From: Clostridia bacterium
GTDB lineage: Bacteria > Bacillota_A > Clostridia > Christensenellales > Borkfalkiaceae
Length of the DNA stretch: 14,172 bases
Assembly (NCBI GenBank): GCA_017621955.1
Contig: JAGASB010000017.1
Coordinates: forward strand, 1-14,172
Direction: 5' to 3'
In this document: positions 7,247 to 13,484 of the stretch, piece by piece
Numbering within the stretch: the stretch's first letter is position 1
Layout of the letters: each line of letters begins with the position of its first letter
Program-made: the position numbers and the translations under genes
The notes under the pieces: generated by a model
Seen by the model: only the letters and a program-made list of their open reading frames with translations
What the model was told of the DNA's origin: nothing
The model's database searches: none

Positions 7247-7276
7247 TACTTATGTCACTAAAAATTCAAATATAAC
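7247..7276 (-). promoter_or_regulatory. spoIIIAA: Candidate sigma-E-type promoter for spoIIIAA
   Basis: On the minus strand GTTATATT (7276-7269), 14 bases, then CATAAGTA (7254-7247). The sigma-E consensus is roughly K-M-ATATT, 14-15 bp, CATACAnT. The -35 core ATATT and the spacing match, but the -10 matches only CATA. In B. subtilis spoIIIA is transcribed by sigma-E. The start point would fall within a base or two of the ATG at 7239, making the message nearly leaderless, consistent with the missing ribosome binding site. AT-rich DNA makes chance matches easy. Confidence 0.4.
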
Positions 7277-7285
7277 AAAATATAT

Positions 7286-7315
7286 AAAAAAAACAGGTCG
7301 TTTGACCTGTTTTTT
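7286..7315 (-). terminator. Rho-independent terminator after ispH-rpsA
   Basis: On the minus strand ACAGGTC-AAAC-GACCTGT (7310-7293), a perfect 7-bp G+C-containing stem with a 4-base loop, followed directly by a run of eight T. An A-run also precedes the stem, so it could work on both strands, but no gene converges from the other side. It lies 17 bp after the S1 stop and separates the housekeeping operon from the spoIIIA cluster. Confidence 0.95.
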
Positions 7316-7331
7316 ATCTATTAATTAAATA

Positions 7332-9488
7332 TTAGTTTTCACTATTTTTAAGCATTTCTGCAATAGAAGCACCAGCGTTATCATCATCCTTCCATTCGTG
7401 AAGTTCAAAATCTTCTTCTACTTCTTCTTTGCCCTTACGCTTTTTACCTTTTGAAGATTGTTCATCTTGTTCTTCAGGTTTTTCAATTTCAGGAAGTAAT
7501 GCTTTAATAGAAAGAGTCATTTTTTCCTTTTCGGGATTGATATCAAGAATTTTAGCTTCAACTTCTTGACCTACCTGCAAAGCAGTTACAGGATTTTCAA
7601 GCCATTGATTTGAAATTTGTGAAACGTGAATTAAACCGTCAACACCTTTTTCAACTTCAACGAAAGCACCGAAATTAACTATTCTTACAACGTTGCCTTT
7701 AATAACGTCACCAATGTTATATTTTTCAGCAACTAAGTCCCAAGGTTTAGGTTGTAATTGCTTGTAACCAATTGAAACTCTCTTATTTTCTTCATCAATC
7801 TTCAAGATAATGAATTCGTATTGTTTGTTAAGTTCAAGAACGTCAGCGCATTCTTTGCATCCTGTCCAAGAAAGGTCAGAAATGTGAGCAAGACAATCAA
7901 AACCGTTTACGTCGATAAACGCACCAAATGCAGCAAATCTAACGGGTGTGCCAAGAACAACGTCACCTTCTTGAATGCTTGCAAAGAATTCTGCTTCTTT
8001 TTGAGCTTTAATAGCATCACGTTCAGCCTTTTCGCTTTCAAGGATAACTTTTTGTGAACCAACGATTTGTCTACGTGCACCCCTTGATTCAACTTTTTCT
8101 GCTTTAAGCCTTAAAGTTTTACCAACGTACTTTTCAAGGTCCTTAACAAAACCCAACTTAATTTGTGATGACGGAACGAATACTTGATATGAACCGTATT
8201 TACCAATTAAGCCACCTTTATTTGTTGCAGTAATAACAGCTTCAAAGATTTTGCCATTCTTAATTTCTTCAACTTCGGCTTCTTCTTTCAAAACTTTTTC
8301 CATTGCTTTTTCAGAGAACACAACCGGACCTTTTGCGATTACCATAACACGCATCTTGGTACCAACCTTATCTTGATAAGCATCTTTATTGTATTCGCCC
8401 ATAATTTCTTCTTTCGGGAGCGAAAAATCGTCTTTCTTAACGTCTTTGATGGCAAGTGTAAGTCCATCGTCTTTAGCAGAAGTAATAGTAGCGGAAACAA
8501 TTTGTCCGATTTTCAAATCTTTGCTTGGTCTAATATTGTCAAATGCTTTTTCCATTTCAGACTTAGCCGTAACTTCTTCCGTAACAGCAATTTCAGGTTG
8601 CTTAACTTCTTGTTGAACTTCACCTTCAACAGTTTCCGTGGTAATAATTTCTTCTGTAATCTTCTCCATGTTTGAGATAACCTCCTGGAATTGTTCGATT
8701 GGCGTTGAAGCCCCCATAACAACTCCTACCTTATTATAACTTTTTATTTTTTCACAATCTAAATCGGCTGGATTAATCACCCTAAAAACGTTTTTGCAAT
8801 TCTTTAAACAAATGTCATAAAGTTTGTTAGTGTTGTTACTATTAGCACCACCTAAAACTATGACGGCGTCACATTTCTTAGACAATACTTCCGCTTCATT
8901 TTGTCGCTTTGTTGTAGTATAGCAAATTGTTTTGAAAATATCAACTGTTTTGACCTTGTTGCGATTAAAATTTTTAATAATTTTATTAAATTTTTCTTCT
9001 GAATAGGTTGTTTGAACGACTATACACAACTTATCTGCCGTTATATTAGATAAATCCTGCTCACTTTCAGTTATGATAGCAGTATTATCACACCAACCGT
9101 TAATCCCAATAATTTCAGGATGATCAGCTTTGCCTATTATCACAATTTGGTATCCATCGTTGTAATGATGCAAAACTTTTTCCTGTATATCCTTAACAAA
9201 TGGACAAGTGCAGTCGATAACGTTTAAATTGTATTTTTTTGCGGTTTCAAAAGTTGATTTTGGTTCTCCGTGAGCGCGAATCAATAATGTTTCACCACCC
9301 AAAAACTCAACTTCATTAATTGAATTAATGGTCTTTATCCCAGCGTTTTTCAACTTATTCGTTACCGATTCGTTATGTATAATTTCGCCAAGAACGTAAT
9401 TGTTTTGTCCTTTAAGCTTATTAGCTGCGTCCACCGCCCTTTTAACACCAAAACAAAAACCACTGTGCTTACCAACAAAAACTTTCAT
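7332..9488 (-). CDS. ispH-rpsA: IspH-S1 fusion: 4-hydroxy-3-methylbut-2-enyl diphosphate reductase joined to 30S ribosomal protein S1
   Basis: 718 residues. Part 1 (1-280) is IspH, the [4Fe-4S] enzyme that makes IPP and DMAPP in the last MEP-pathway step. It has GFCFGV (Cys12), HNESV (His38), DCTCP (Cys95), DHPE (His123, Glu125), Cys189 in FKTICYTTTKRQ, and GGANSNNT. A Glu/Thr/Val-rich linker (about 281-322) leads to four S1 RNA-binding repeats, at about 326-395, 410-480, 505-575 and 590-662. The last two are most typical (FGAFIDVNGFDCLAHIS, FGAFVEVEKGVDGLIHVSQIS). A charged tail follows (670-718). The fusion is known in Clostridia. The frame has an ATG at 9518, but the IspH family starts at MKVFVGKHSGFC, so ATG 9488 is chosen, one base after the plsC stop. 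Ribosome binding sequence there is poor. A strong internal start signal lies at the domain boundary (8667-8686). Terminator 17 bp downstream. Confidence 0.96.
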   Translation of the reverse strand: MKVFVGKHSGFCFGVKRAVDAANKLKGQNNYVLGEIIHNESVTNKLKNAGIKTINSINEVEFLGGETLLIRAHGEPKSTFETAKKYNLNVIDCTCPFVKDIQEKVLHHYNDGYQIVIIGKADHPEIIGINGWCDNTAIITESEQDLSNITADKLCIVVQTTYSEEKFNKIIKNFNRNKVKTVDIFKTICYTTTKRQNEAEVLSKKCDAVIVLGGANSNNTNKLYDICLKNCKNVFRVINPADLDCEKIKSYNKVGVVMGASTPIEQFQEVISNMEKITEEIITTETVEGEVQQEVKQPEIAVTEEVTAKSEMEKAFDNIRPSKDLKIGQIVSATITSAKDDGLTLAIKDVKKDDFSLPKEEIMGEYNKDAYQDKVGTKMRVMVIAKGPVVFSEKAMEKVLKEEAEVEEIKNGKIFEAVITATNKGGLIGKYGSYQVFVPSSQIKLGFVKDLEKYVGKTLRLKAEKVESRGARRQIVGSQKVILESEKAERDAIKAQKEAEFFASIQEGDVVLGTPVRFAAFGAFIDVNGFDCLAHISDLSWTGCKECADVLELNKQYEFIILKIDEENKRVSIGYKQLQPKPWDLVAEKYNIGDVIKGNVVRIVNFGAFVEVEKGVDGLIHVSQISNQWLENPVTALQVGQEVEAKILDINPEKEKMTLSIKALLPEIEKPEEQDEQSSKGKKRKGKEEVEEDFELHEWKDDDNAGASIAEMLKNSEN
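8667..8686 (-). promoter_or_regulatory. rpsA: Internal ribosome binding site and ATG at the IspH/S1 boundary
   Basis: On the minus strand AGGAGGT (8686-8680), a perfect Shine-Dalgarno, is followed 11 bases after its last G by ATG 8669, in frame with S1. Initiation there would give a free 445-residue S1 protein starting MEKITEEI. The site uses CAG GAG GTT for Gln-Glu-Val, G-ending codons that are uncommon in a gene otherwise rich in CAA and GAA. The spacing is longer than the 5-6 bases seen at folD and spoIIIAH, so efficiency is uncertain. Confidence 0.5.
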
Positions 9489-9489
9489 A

Positions 9490-10104
9490 TTATTTTTTTG
9501 CCTTTTTTGAAGCAACAATTTCTTTTAGTAAATCTTGTTGTTCAACCATCTTTTCTTTTACAATAGAATTCATTTTTTCAAGTTCTTCATCGCCTAGTTT
9601 AACGCCGTAAAACTCATCAAGTGTAAAAGGTTTGCCGATAATAATTTTTAAACGTCTAAAAATCCTTGCTTTATTTAGCATCATTATAGGAACTATCGGA
9701 CACTTTGCTTTAACTGCAAAAACAACGGCTCCGCCTTTTATGTCTTGTAGCTCATTTGTACCAGTTTTGTTTCTAGTTCCTTCAACAAATATGCAAAGCT
9801 TTTTTCCGTCCTTGATGGTCCTAATTGCTTCAAGTATAGATTTCATATCGGGATTATCTCTATCGATAGGAATTCCACCGTAAGACTTAACGATTTTAGC
9901 AAAAAGTTTATTCTTAAAAATCTCCTTTTTCGCCAAAAATTTTACGTCGCCTTTGTAAGCTCTAACTATAAACCCACAATCTGCCGCTCTAAAATGATTA
10001 CTTGCTAAAACTGCTCCATTTTCAGGAACGTTCTCTTTTCCATATACTTTTATTGGATATAATAATGAAAAGAAAAATATTGGTATCTTATGAAAAAACG
10101 TCAT
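9490..10104 (-). CDS. plsC: 1-acyl-sn-glycerol-3-phosphate acyltransferase (PlsC family)
   Basis: 204 residues, within the short Firmicutes range. Members of this membrane-associated family transfer an acyl chain to lysophosphatidic acid, giving phosphatidic acid for phospholipid synthesis. Seen: a hydrophobic N-terminus (about 4-18), the HX4D catalytic motif in NHFRAAD (His37, Asp42), FLAKKEIF (56-63), GGIPIDR (76-82), the substrate-binding EGTR (108-111) followed by NKTG, KGGAVVFA (123-130), and PIVPIMM (136-142). The C-terminal third is charged and Lys/Glu-rich. It lies 3 bp after cmk and 1 bp before ispH-rpsA, the frequent clostridial order cmk-plsC-ispH-rpsA. Exact acyl donor and acceptor specificity cannot be read from the sequence. 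Confidence 0.92.
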   Translation of the reverse strand: MTFFHKIPIFFFSLLYPIKVYGKENVPENGAVLASNHFRAADCGFIVRAYKGDVKFLAKKEIFKNKLFAKIVKSYGGIPIDRDNPDMKSILEAIRTIKDGKKLCIFVEGTRNKTGTNELQDIKGGAVVFAVKAKCPIVPIMMLNKARIFRRLKIIIGKPFTLDEFYGVKLGDEELEKMNSIVKEKMVEQQDLLKEIVASKKAKK

Positions 10105-10107
10105 ATT

Positions 10108-10773
10108 CTAACCTTCAATATATGAAATAACTTTACTAATAACTTGTTCAACCGTCATATAGGACGTATCAATTTCAATAGCGTCCGATGCTTTTGTAAG
10201 GGGTGCAAAATCCCTTGTTTTATCATTATAGTCACGTTGCTCAATTTCTTGTTTTAACTGTTCATAATCAACTTTATGACCTTTAAGCATAAGTTCTTTA
10301 AATCTTCTATCCGCCCTAACGTCTACACTGGCTGTAATGTAAAATTTATAATCTGCATTTGGCAAAACATACGAGCCGATGTCTCTACCGTCTAAAACAC
10401 ACGACATTTTTTGCGCAATTTGTCTTTGCATTTCAACCATTTTTAGTCTTACGCATTTCAAACTTGAAATGTTAGATGCCGCCATAGAAACGTGTGGTTC
10501 ACGAATACGTTCCGAAACGTCTTCGCCATCAAGATATGTATATTGAGCGCCATCAATATACTTTATTTCAAGATTTATGTCGTCTATAAAAGTTTTCACA
10601 CCCACTTCGTCAAACGTATCGATATTAAGCGACAGCGCTTTCAATGCAGTTGCACGATACATAGCCCCTGTGTCCAAATACAAAATATTCATTTTGTTCG
10701 ATAGTTTTTTTGCTATCGTGCTTTTACCACTGCCTGACGGACCGTCAAGCGCAATTCTAATAATTTTCTCCAT
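10108..10773 (-). CDS. cmk: Cytidylate kinase
   Basis: 221 residues, full length. Cytosolic CMP/dCMP kinase of pyrimidine salvage and CTP/dCTP supply. The P-loop GPSGSGKST is at 11-19, LDTGAMYRA at 33-41, the nucleotide-binding DGRDIG at 128-133, RADRRFKEL at 153-161, and the family's C-terminal RDYNDKTRDFAPLTKASDAIEIDTS at 180-204. A GTG at 10782 is also in frame, but it sits inside the ribosome binding site (GAGGTGG), so ATG 10773, five bases after it, is the real start. The preceding flavoprotein gene ends 24 bp upstream and plsC follows 3 bp downstream, so it is probably co-transcribed with both. Confidence 0.97.
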   Translation of the reverse strand: MEKIIRIALDGPSGSGKSTIAKKLSNKMNILYLDTGAMYRATALKALSLNIDTFDEVGVKTFIDDINLEIKYIDGAQYTYLDGEDVSERIREPHVSMAASNISSLKCVRLKMVEMQRQIAQKMSCVLDGRDIGSYVLPNADYKFYITASVDVRADRRFKELMLKGHKVDYEQLKQEIEQRDYNDKTRDFAPLTKASDAIEIDTSYMTVEQVISKVISYIEG

Positions 10774-10797
10774 TGTAACCACCTCAAATATATATTA

Positions 10798-12015
10798 TTA
10801 ACAGTATTTTCCAGCGACGTAACCCGTGCACCATGCAATTTGCAAGTTATAACCACCGGTAAGCGCATCAACGTCTAACACTTCACCTGCAAAATATAAG
10901 CCTTTTACTAATTTACTTTCCATTGTTTTTGGGTTAATTTCTTTTACGCTAACCCCACCAGAAGTTATTATTGCTTCATCAATACTTCTAAGCGACTTAA
11001 CCTTAAATTTCAACCCTTTTAACACGTTGATTATCCTAGAACGTTCTTCAACTGTTATTTCACTACAATTTTTGTTTACAAATACTTTTGCTTGCTTTAA
11101 CACAACTTCAATTAACGCCTTAGGCAAAAGGGCACGCAAAACGTTATTTAACGCCTTAGTATTGTTTTCCTTAAATTCTTTAATTAGCCTATTATTCAAG
11201 GTTTCAGTATTTAAGGCAGGCTTTAAGTCAATCACCAACTCTACTTGATTTGCTTGAAATTTATTAACAAACGAAGAACACGACAACACAATAGGTCCCG
11301 AAACACCAAAATGTGTAAATAGCATTTCCCCAAAATCAGAATATATTATTTTATCGCCAACTTTTGCGGTCAAAGTTACGTTTTTCAAGGAAACTCCTTG
11401 CATTGAAGCAAAATCCGACCCACAAAGCTCAATCCCTACTAATGCAGGTTTTATTCTCTCTATTGAATGCCCTAAATTTTTAGCAAAATAATAACCGTCA
11501 CCACTGCTTCCCGTCAAAGGATAAGAAACGCCACCCGTGCAAACAACTACACTTTCACAATCAATAGAACCTTTATCAGTAACAACTGAAACGACTTTAT
11601 TATCTTGAACAATAATATTTGTAACTTTTGTATTGAGCCGTATATCAACACCTAATTTTATCAAAACTTTTTCTAACGTTTTAGTAACGTCGCTAGCCTT
11701 GTCGCTTTCTGGAAACACTCTATTTCCACGCTCAGTTTTAAGTTTTAAGCCGTTATCTTCAAACAAATTCATTAAGTCTAATGGAGACAAAGTGTTTATT
11801 GCACCATATAAAAACTTTGAATTTGTCACCACACTGCTTAAAAACTCAGGAACAGAGACGTTTGCAGTTAAATTACACCGACCTTTTCCTGTTATGTAAA
11901 TTTTTTTGCCAAGCTTTTCGTTTTTTTCAAGCAGTATTACCTTTTTATTAAGTTTTGCAGCGGAATACGCAGCCATCATTCCTGCCGCACCACCGCCTAT
12001 AACAATAATACACAT
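10798..12015 (-). CDS. NAD(P)/FAD-dependent oxidoreductase, BaiN/HI0933 family
   Basis: 405 residues, typical length. The N-terminal dinucleotide-binding fold IVIGGGAAGMMAA (4-16) with the acidic end of strand two (LLEKNEKLGKK) binds FAD. GKGRCNLT (43-50), VVCTGGVSYPLTGSSGDGY (157-175), the THFGVSGP segment (234-241) and the C-terminal TSGGVSVKEI and FAGEVLDVDALTGGYNLQIAW (375-395) are all hallmarks of this family. It is usually annotated as aminoacetone oxidase family or YtfP/YhiN-like. One clostridial member, BaiN, acts in bile-acid dehydroxylation, but that cannot be assumed for a conserved housekeeping copy next to cmk; physiological substrate unknown. The start is set by the VIGGGAAG motif; only a weak ribosome binding sequence is seen. 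It is followed 24 bp later by cmk. Confidence 0.93.
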   Translation of the reverse strand: MCIIVIGGGAAGMMAAYSAAKLNKKVILLEKNEKLGKKIYITGKGRCNLTANVSVPEFLSSVVTNSKFLYGAINTLSPLDLMNLFEDNGLKLKTERGNRVFPESDKASDVTKTLEKVLIKLGVDIRLNTKVTNIIVQDNKVVSVVTDKGSIDCESVVVCTGGVSYPLTGSSGDGYYFAKNLGHSIERIKPALVGIELCGSDFASMQGVSLKNVTLTAKVGDKIIYSDFGEMLFTHFGVSGPIVLSCSSFVNKFQANQVELVIDLKPALNTETLNNRLIKEFKENNTKALNNVLRALLPKALIEVVLKQAKVFVNKNCSEITVEERSRIINVLKGLKFKVKSLRSIDEAIITSGGVSVKEINPKTMESKLVKGLYFAGEVLDVDALTGGYNLQIAWCTGYVAGKYC

Positions 12016-12046
12016 AATTTACATTTACCAACACAACAAACAACCA

Positions 12047-12063
12047 ATTATGATACACATAAT
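12047..12063. repeat. Inverted repeat upstream of the flavoprotein gene
   Basis: ATTATG-ATACA-CATAAT: perfect 6-bp arms around a 5-base centre, 32 bp before the start of the flavoprotein gene in a 66-bp gap. On the minus strand the CATAAT arm is one mismatch from a -10 box, so a repressor bound here could cover a promoter. No convincing -35 is seen. Chance is possible in AT-rich DNA. Confidence 0.3.
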
Positions 12064-12081
12064 CACATCGAAAATAAACAG

Positions 12082-12999
12082 TTATTTATTGACTTTTTTC
12101 TTTTTCTTAAATATCAACTTTTCTATTCGGTCACCCTTTTTGTAAACAAGATAAGTTAGCAACGCCGTAAGAACAAAAAATAAAATCCAAAGTAATATTC
12201 CCCACCAAGTGTCATAAGGAATTATACTATTATTCATAGAGTAAGACGAAATAAAAACCGTTATTATTCTAACGATAAACGTCATACTCATAAAATAAGA
12301 CACACTTATCGTAGTGATTCCAGCAACAAAGCACAAAACGTCATCAGGGAAAAACGGAAAAAGAAACATGAACGTTAAAACAATTTTGTCTTTTCCCTTA
12401 ATTGCCTTTAATCCTTTTTTAAGCGATTCTTCACCCACCAACCATTTTGCCACCTTAAAGCCAAAAAACCTACCCACAAGGAACGCAATGATTGAACCTA
12501 TGATAATTCCCAAACAACTGTATATTGCGCCATACAAAGGACCAAACAGCAATACTCCTGCCCCTACTGTAATAAACGATGGTATAGGCAAAACAACTAC
12601 TTGTAAAAACTGAATTAGAATAAAAAATACTACCGCAAAACCACCAAAGGATGATATATACGTTCTTAATTTATCAACAGTATCTATCTTATCTAGTATT
12701 CCCGAAATTTTCAAAATATAAAGGAATATTGTCAAAAAGGCAATAGACACAACAACAATCAAAAACAGCTTATATATAACCTGTTTTGCTCTATTTAAGA
12801 AAATTATTGTCAACACTGTCAACGTTGAAATAATACTTACAGTTACCGCCGTTAAAACAGTTGAATTATTAAACCAAAATCCGCTACTAAACGTGTCGAT
12901 ATAAAGAACCGAAAAGACTATTCCGATGCAACCAAGCATTGAAATAATAATTATATAAAAAATTTCCTTTACAAGCGGTATTTTGTTAGTTTTACTCAT
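12082..12999 (-). CDS. TVP38/TMEM64 family (DedA/VTT-domain) membrane protein
   Basis: 305 residues, mostly hydrophobic. Three predicted helices (about 13-34, 47-68, 76-98) form an N-terminal extension before the VTT domain (about 120-255). Domain landmarks: VVLPIPSFITVGAGVLLFGP (134-153), GSIIAFLVGRFFG (168-180, matching the G...a...GR..G motif), FPFFPDDVLCFVAGIT (214-229), and two C-terminal helices before a Lys-rich end (RIEKLIFKKKKK). Related DedA/VTT proteins act as lipid scramblases or undecaprenyl-phosphate flippases, but the role of this subgroup is unsettled. The N-terminal extension makes it longer than the common 200-240 residue form. Gaps of 44 and 66 bp separate it from rnhA and the flavoprotein gene, so it may have its own promoter; a TATAAT lies just before the ATG with no good -35, and no clear ribosome binding site is seen. 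Confidence 0.88.
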   Translation of the reverse strand: MSKTNKIPLVKEIFYIIIISMLGCIGIVFSVLYIDTFSSGFWFNNSTVLTAVTVSIISTLTVLTIIFLNRAKQVIYKLFLIVVVSIAFLTIFLYILKISGILDKIDTVDKLRTYISSFGGFAVVFFILIQFLQVVVLPIPSFITVGAGVLLFGPLYGAIYSCLGIIIGSIIAFLVGRFFGFKVAKWLVGEESLKKGLKAIKGKDKIVLTFMFLFPFFPDDVLCFVAGITTISVSYFMSMTFIVRIITVFISSYSMNNSIIPYDTWWGILLWILFFVLTALLTYLVYKKGDRIEKLIFKKKKKVNK

Positions 13000-13043
13000 A
13001 GTAATATTATATATCCCTAGACTAAAACTTATCCATAAAAGTA

Positions 13044-13484
13044 TTAAACCTGTAATTTTTTATATTCTTCTACTGCAAACTTGTCGCATTTGTTGTTATA
13101 TTCGTTATCAGCATGACCTTTAACTTTAATAAAATTTACCGTATTTATTTGCGTCAAACTAATAAGTTGTTTCCACAAATCTACGTTCTTAACATCGCTT
13201 TTATTGGACGTACGCCAATTATTTTGTTGCCAAGATTCAATCCAACCCTTATTAAACGCGTCAACAACATATTGTGAGTCGCTATACAAATCGACTTGAC
13301 AAGGTTCTTTCAAGGCGTCAAGCCCTTTAATAACGGCTAAAAGCTCCATTCTGTTGTTAGTTGTATCTTTCTCACTGCCTTTAACAACTTTTTCCACGCC
13401 TTTGTATATTAATATTGCACAATAACCACCAAGACCTGGGTTGCCACTGCAAGCACCGTCAGTATAAATTTCAACTTTTTTCAT
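13044..13484 (-). CDS. rnhA: Ribonuclease HI
   Basis: 146 residues. Type 1 RNase H, which cuts the RNA strand of RNA-DNA hybrids in the cytosol during replication and R-loop removal. The start MKKVEIYTDGACSGNPG is classic. The four catalytic acids are present: Asp9 (YTDG), Glu47 (NNRMELLA), Asp69 (YSDSQYV) and Asp134 (NNKCDKFA). His124 lies in KGHADNEYN, and the Trp-rich basic handle (WIESWQQNNWRTS, 81-93) is also present, as in Escherichia coli-like enzymes. The frame extends 36 bp upstream to an ATG at 13520 inside proC, but ATG 13484 matches the family start and overlaps the proC stop as TAATG. No good Shine-Dalgarno is visible, so translation is probably coupled to proC. Confidence 0.96.
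   Translation of the reverse strand: MKKVEIYTDGACSGNPGLGGYCAILIYKGVEKVVKGSEKDTTNNRMELLAVIKGLDALKEPCQVDLYSDSQYVVDAFNKGWIESWQQNNWRTSNKSDVKNVDLWKQLISLTQINTVNFIKVKGHADNEYNNKCDKFAVEEYKKLQV

Noticed and set aside
8373..8675. Plus-strand open frames opposite the S1 repeats
   Set aside because: Phe/Asn/Ser-rich shadows of a Lys/Glu-rich coding strand; no start signals.
9489..9518. Ten-residue N-terminal extension of IspH (start at 9518)
   Set aside because: It lies inside plsC, is not part of the IspH family, and the family start MKVFVGKHSGFC fits ATG 9488.
10774..10782. GTG start for cmk at 10782
   Set aside because: The GTG is part of the GAGGTGG ribosome binding site serving ATG 10773.
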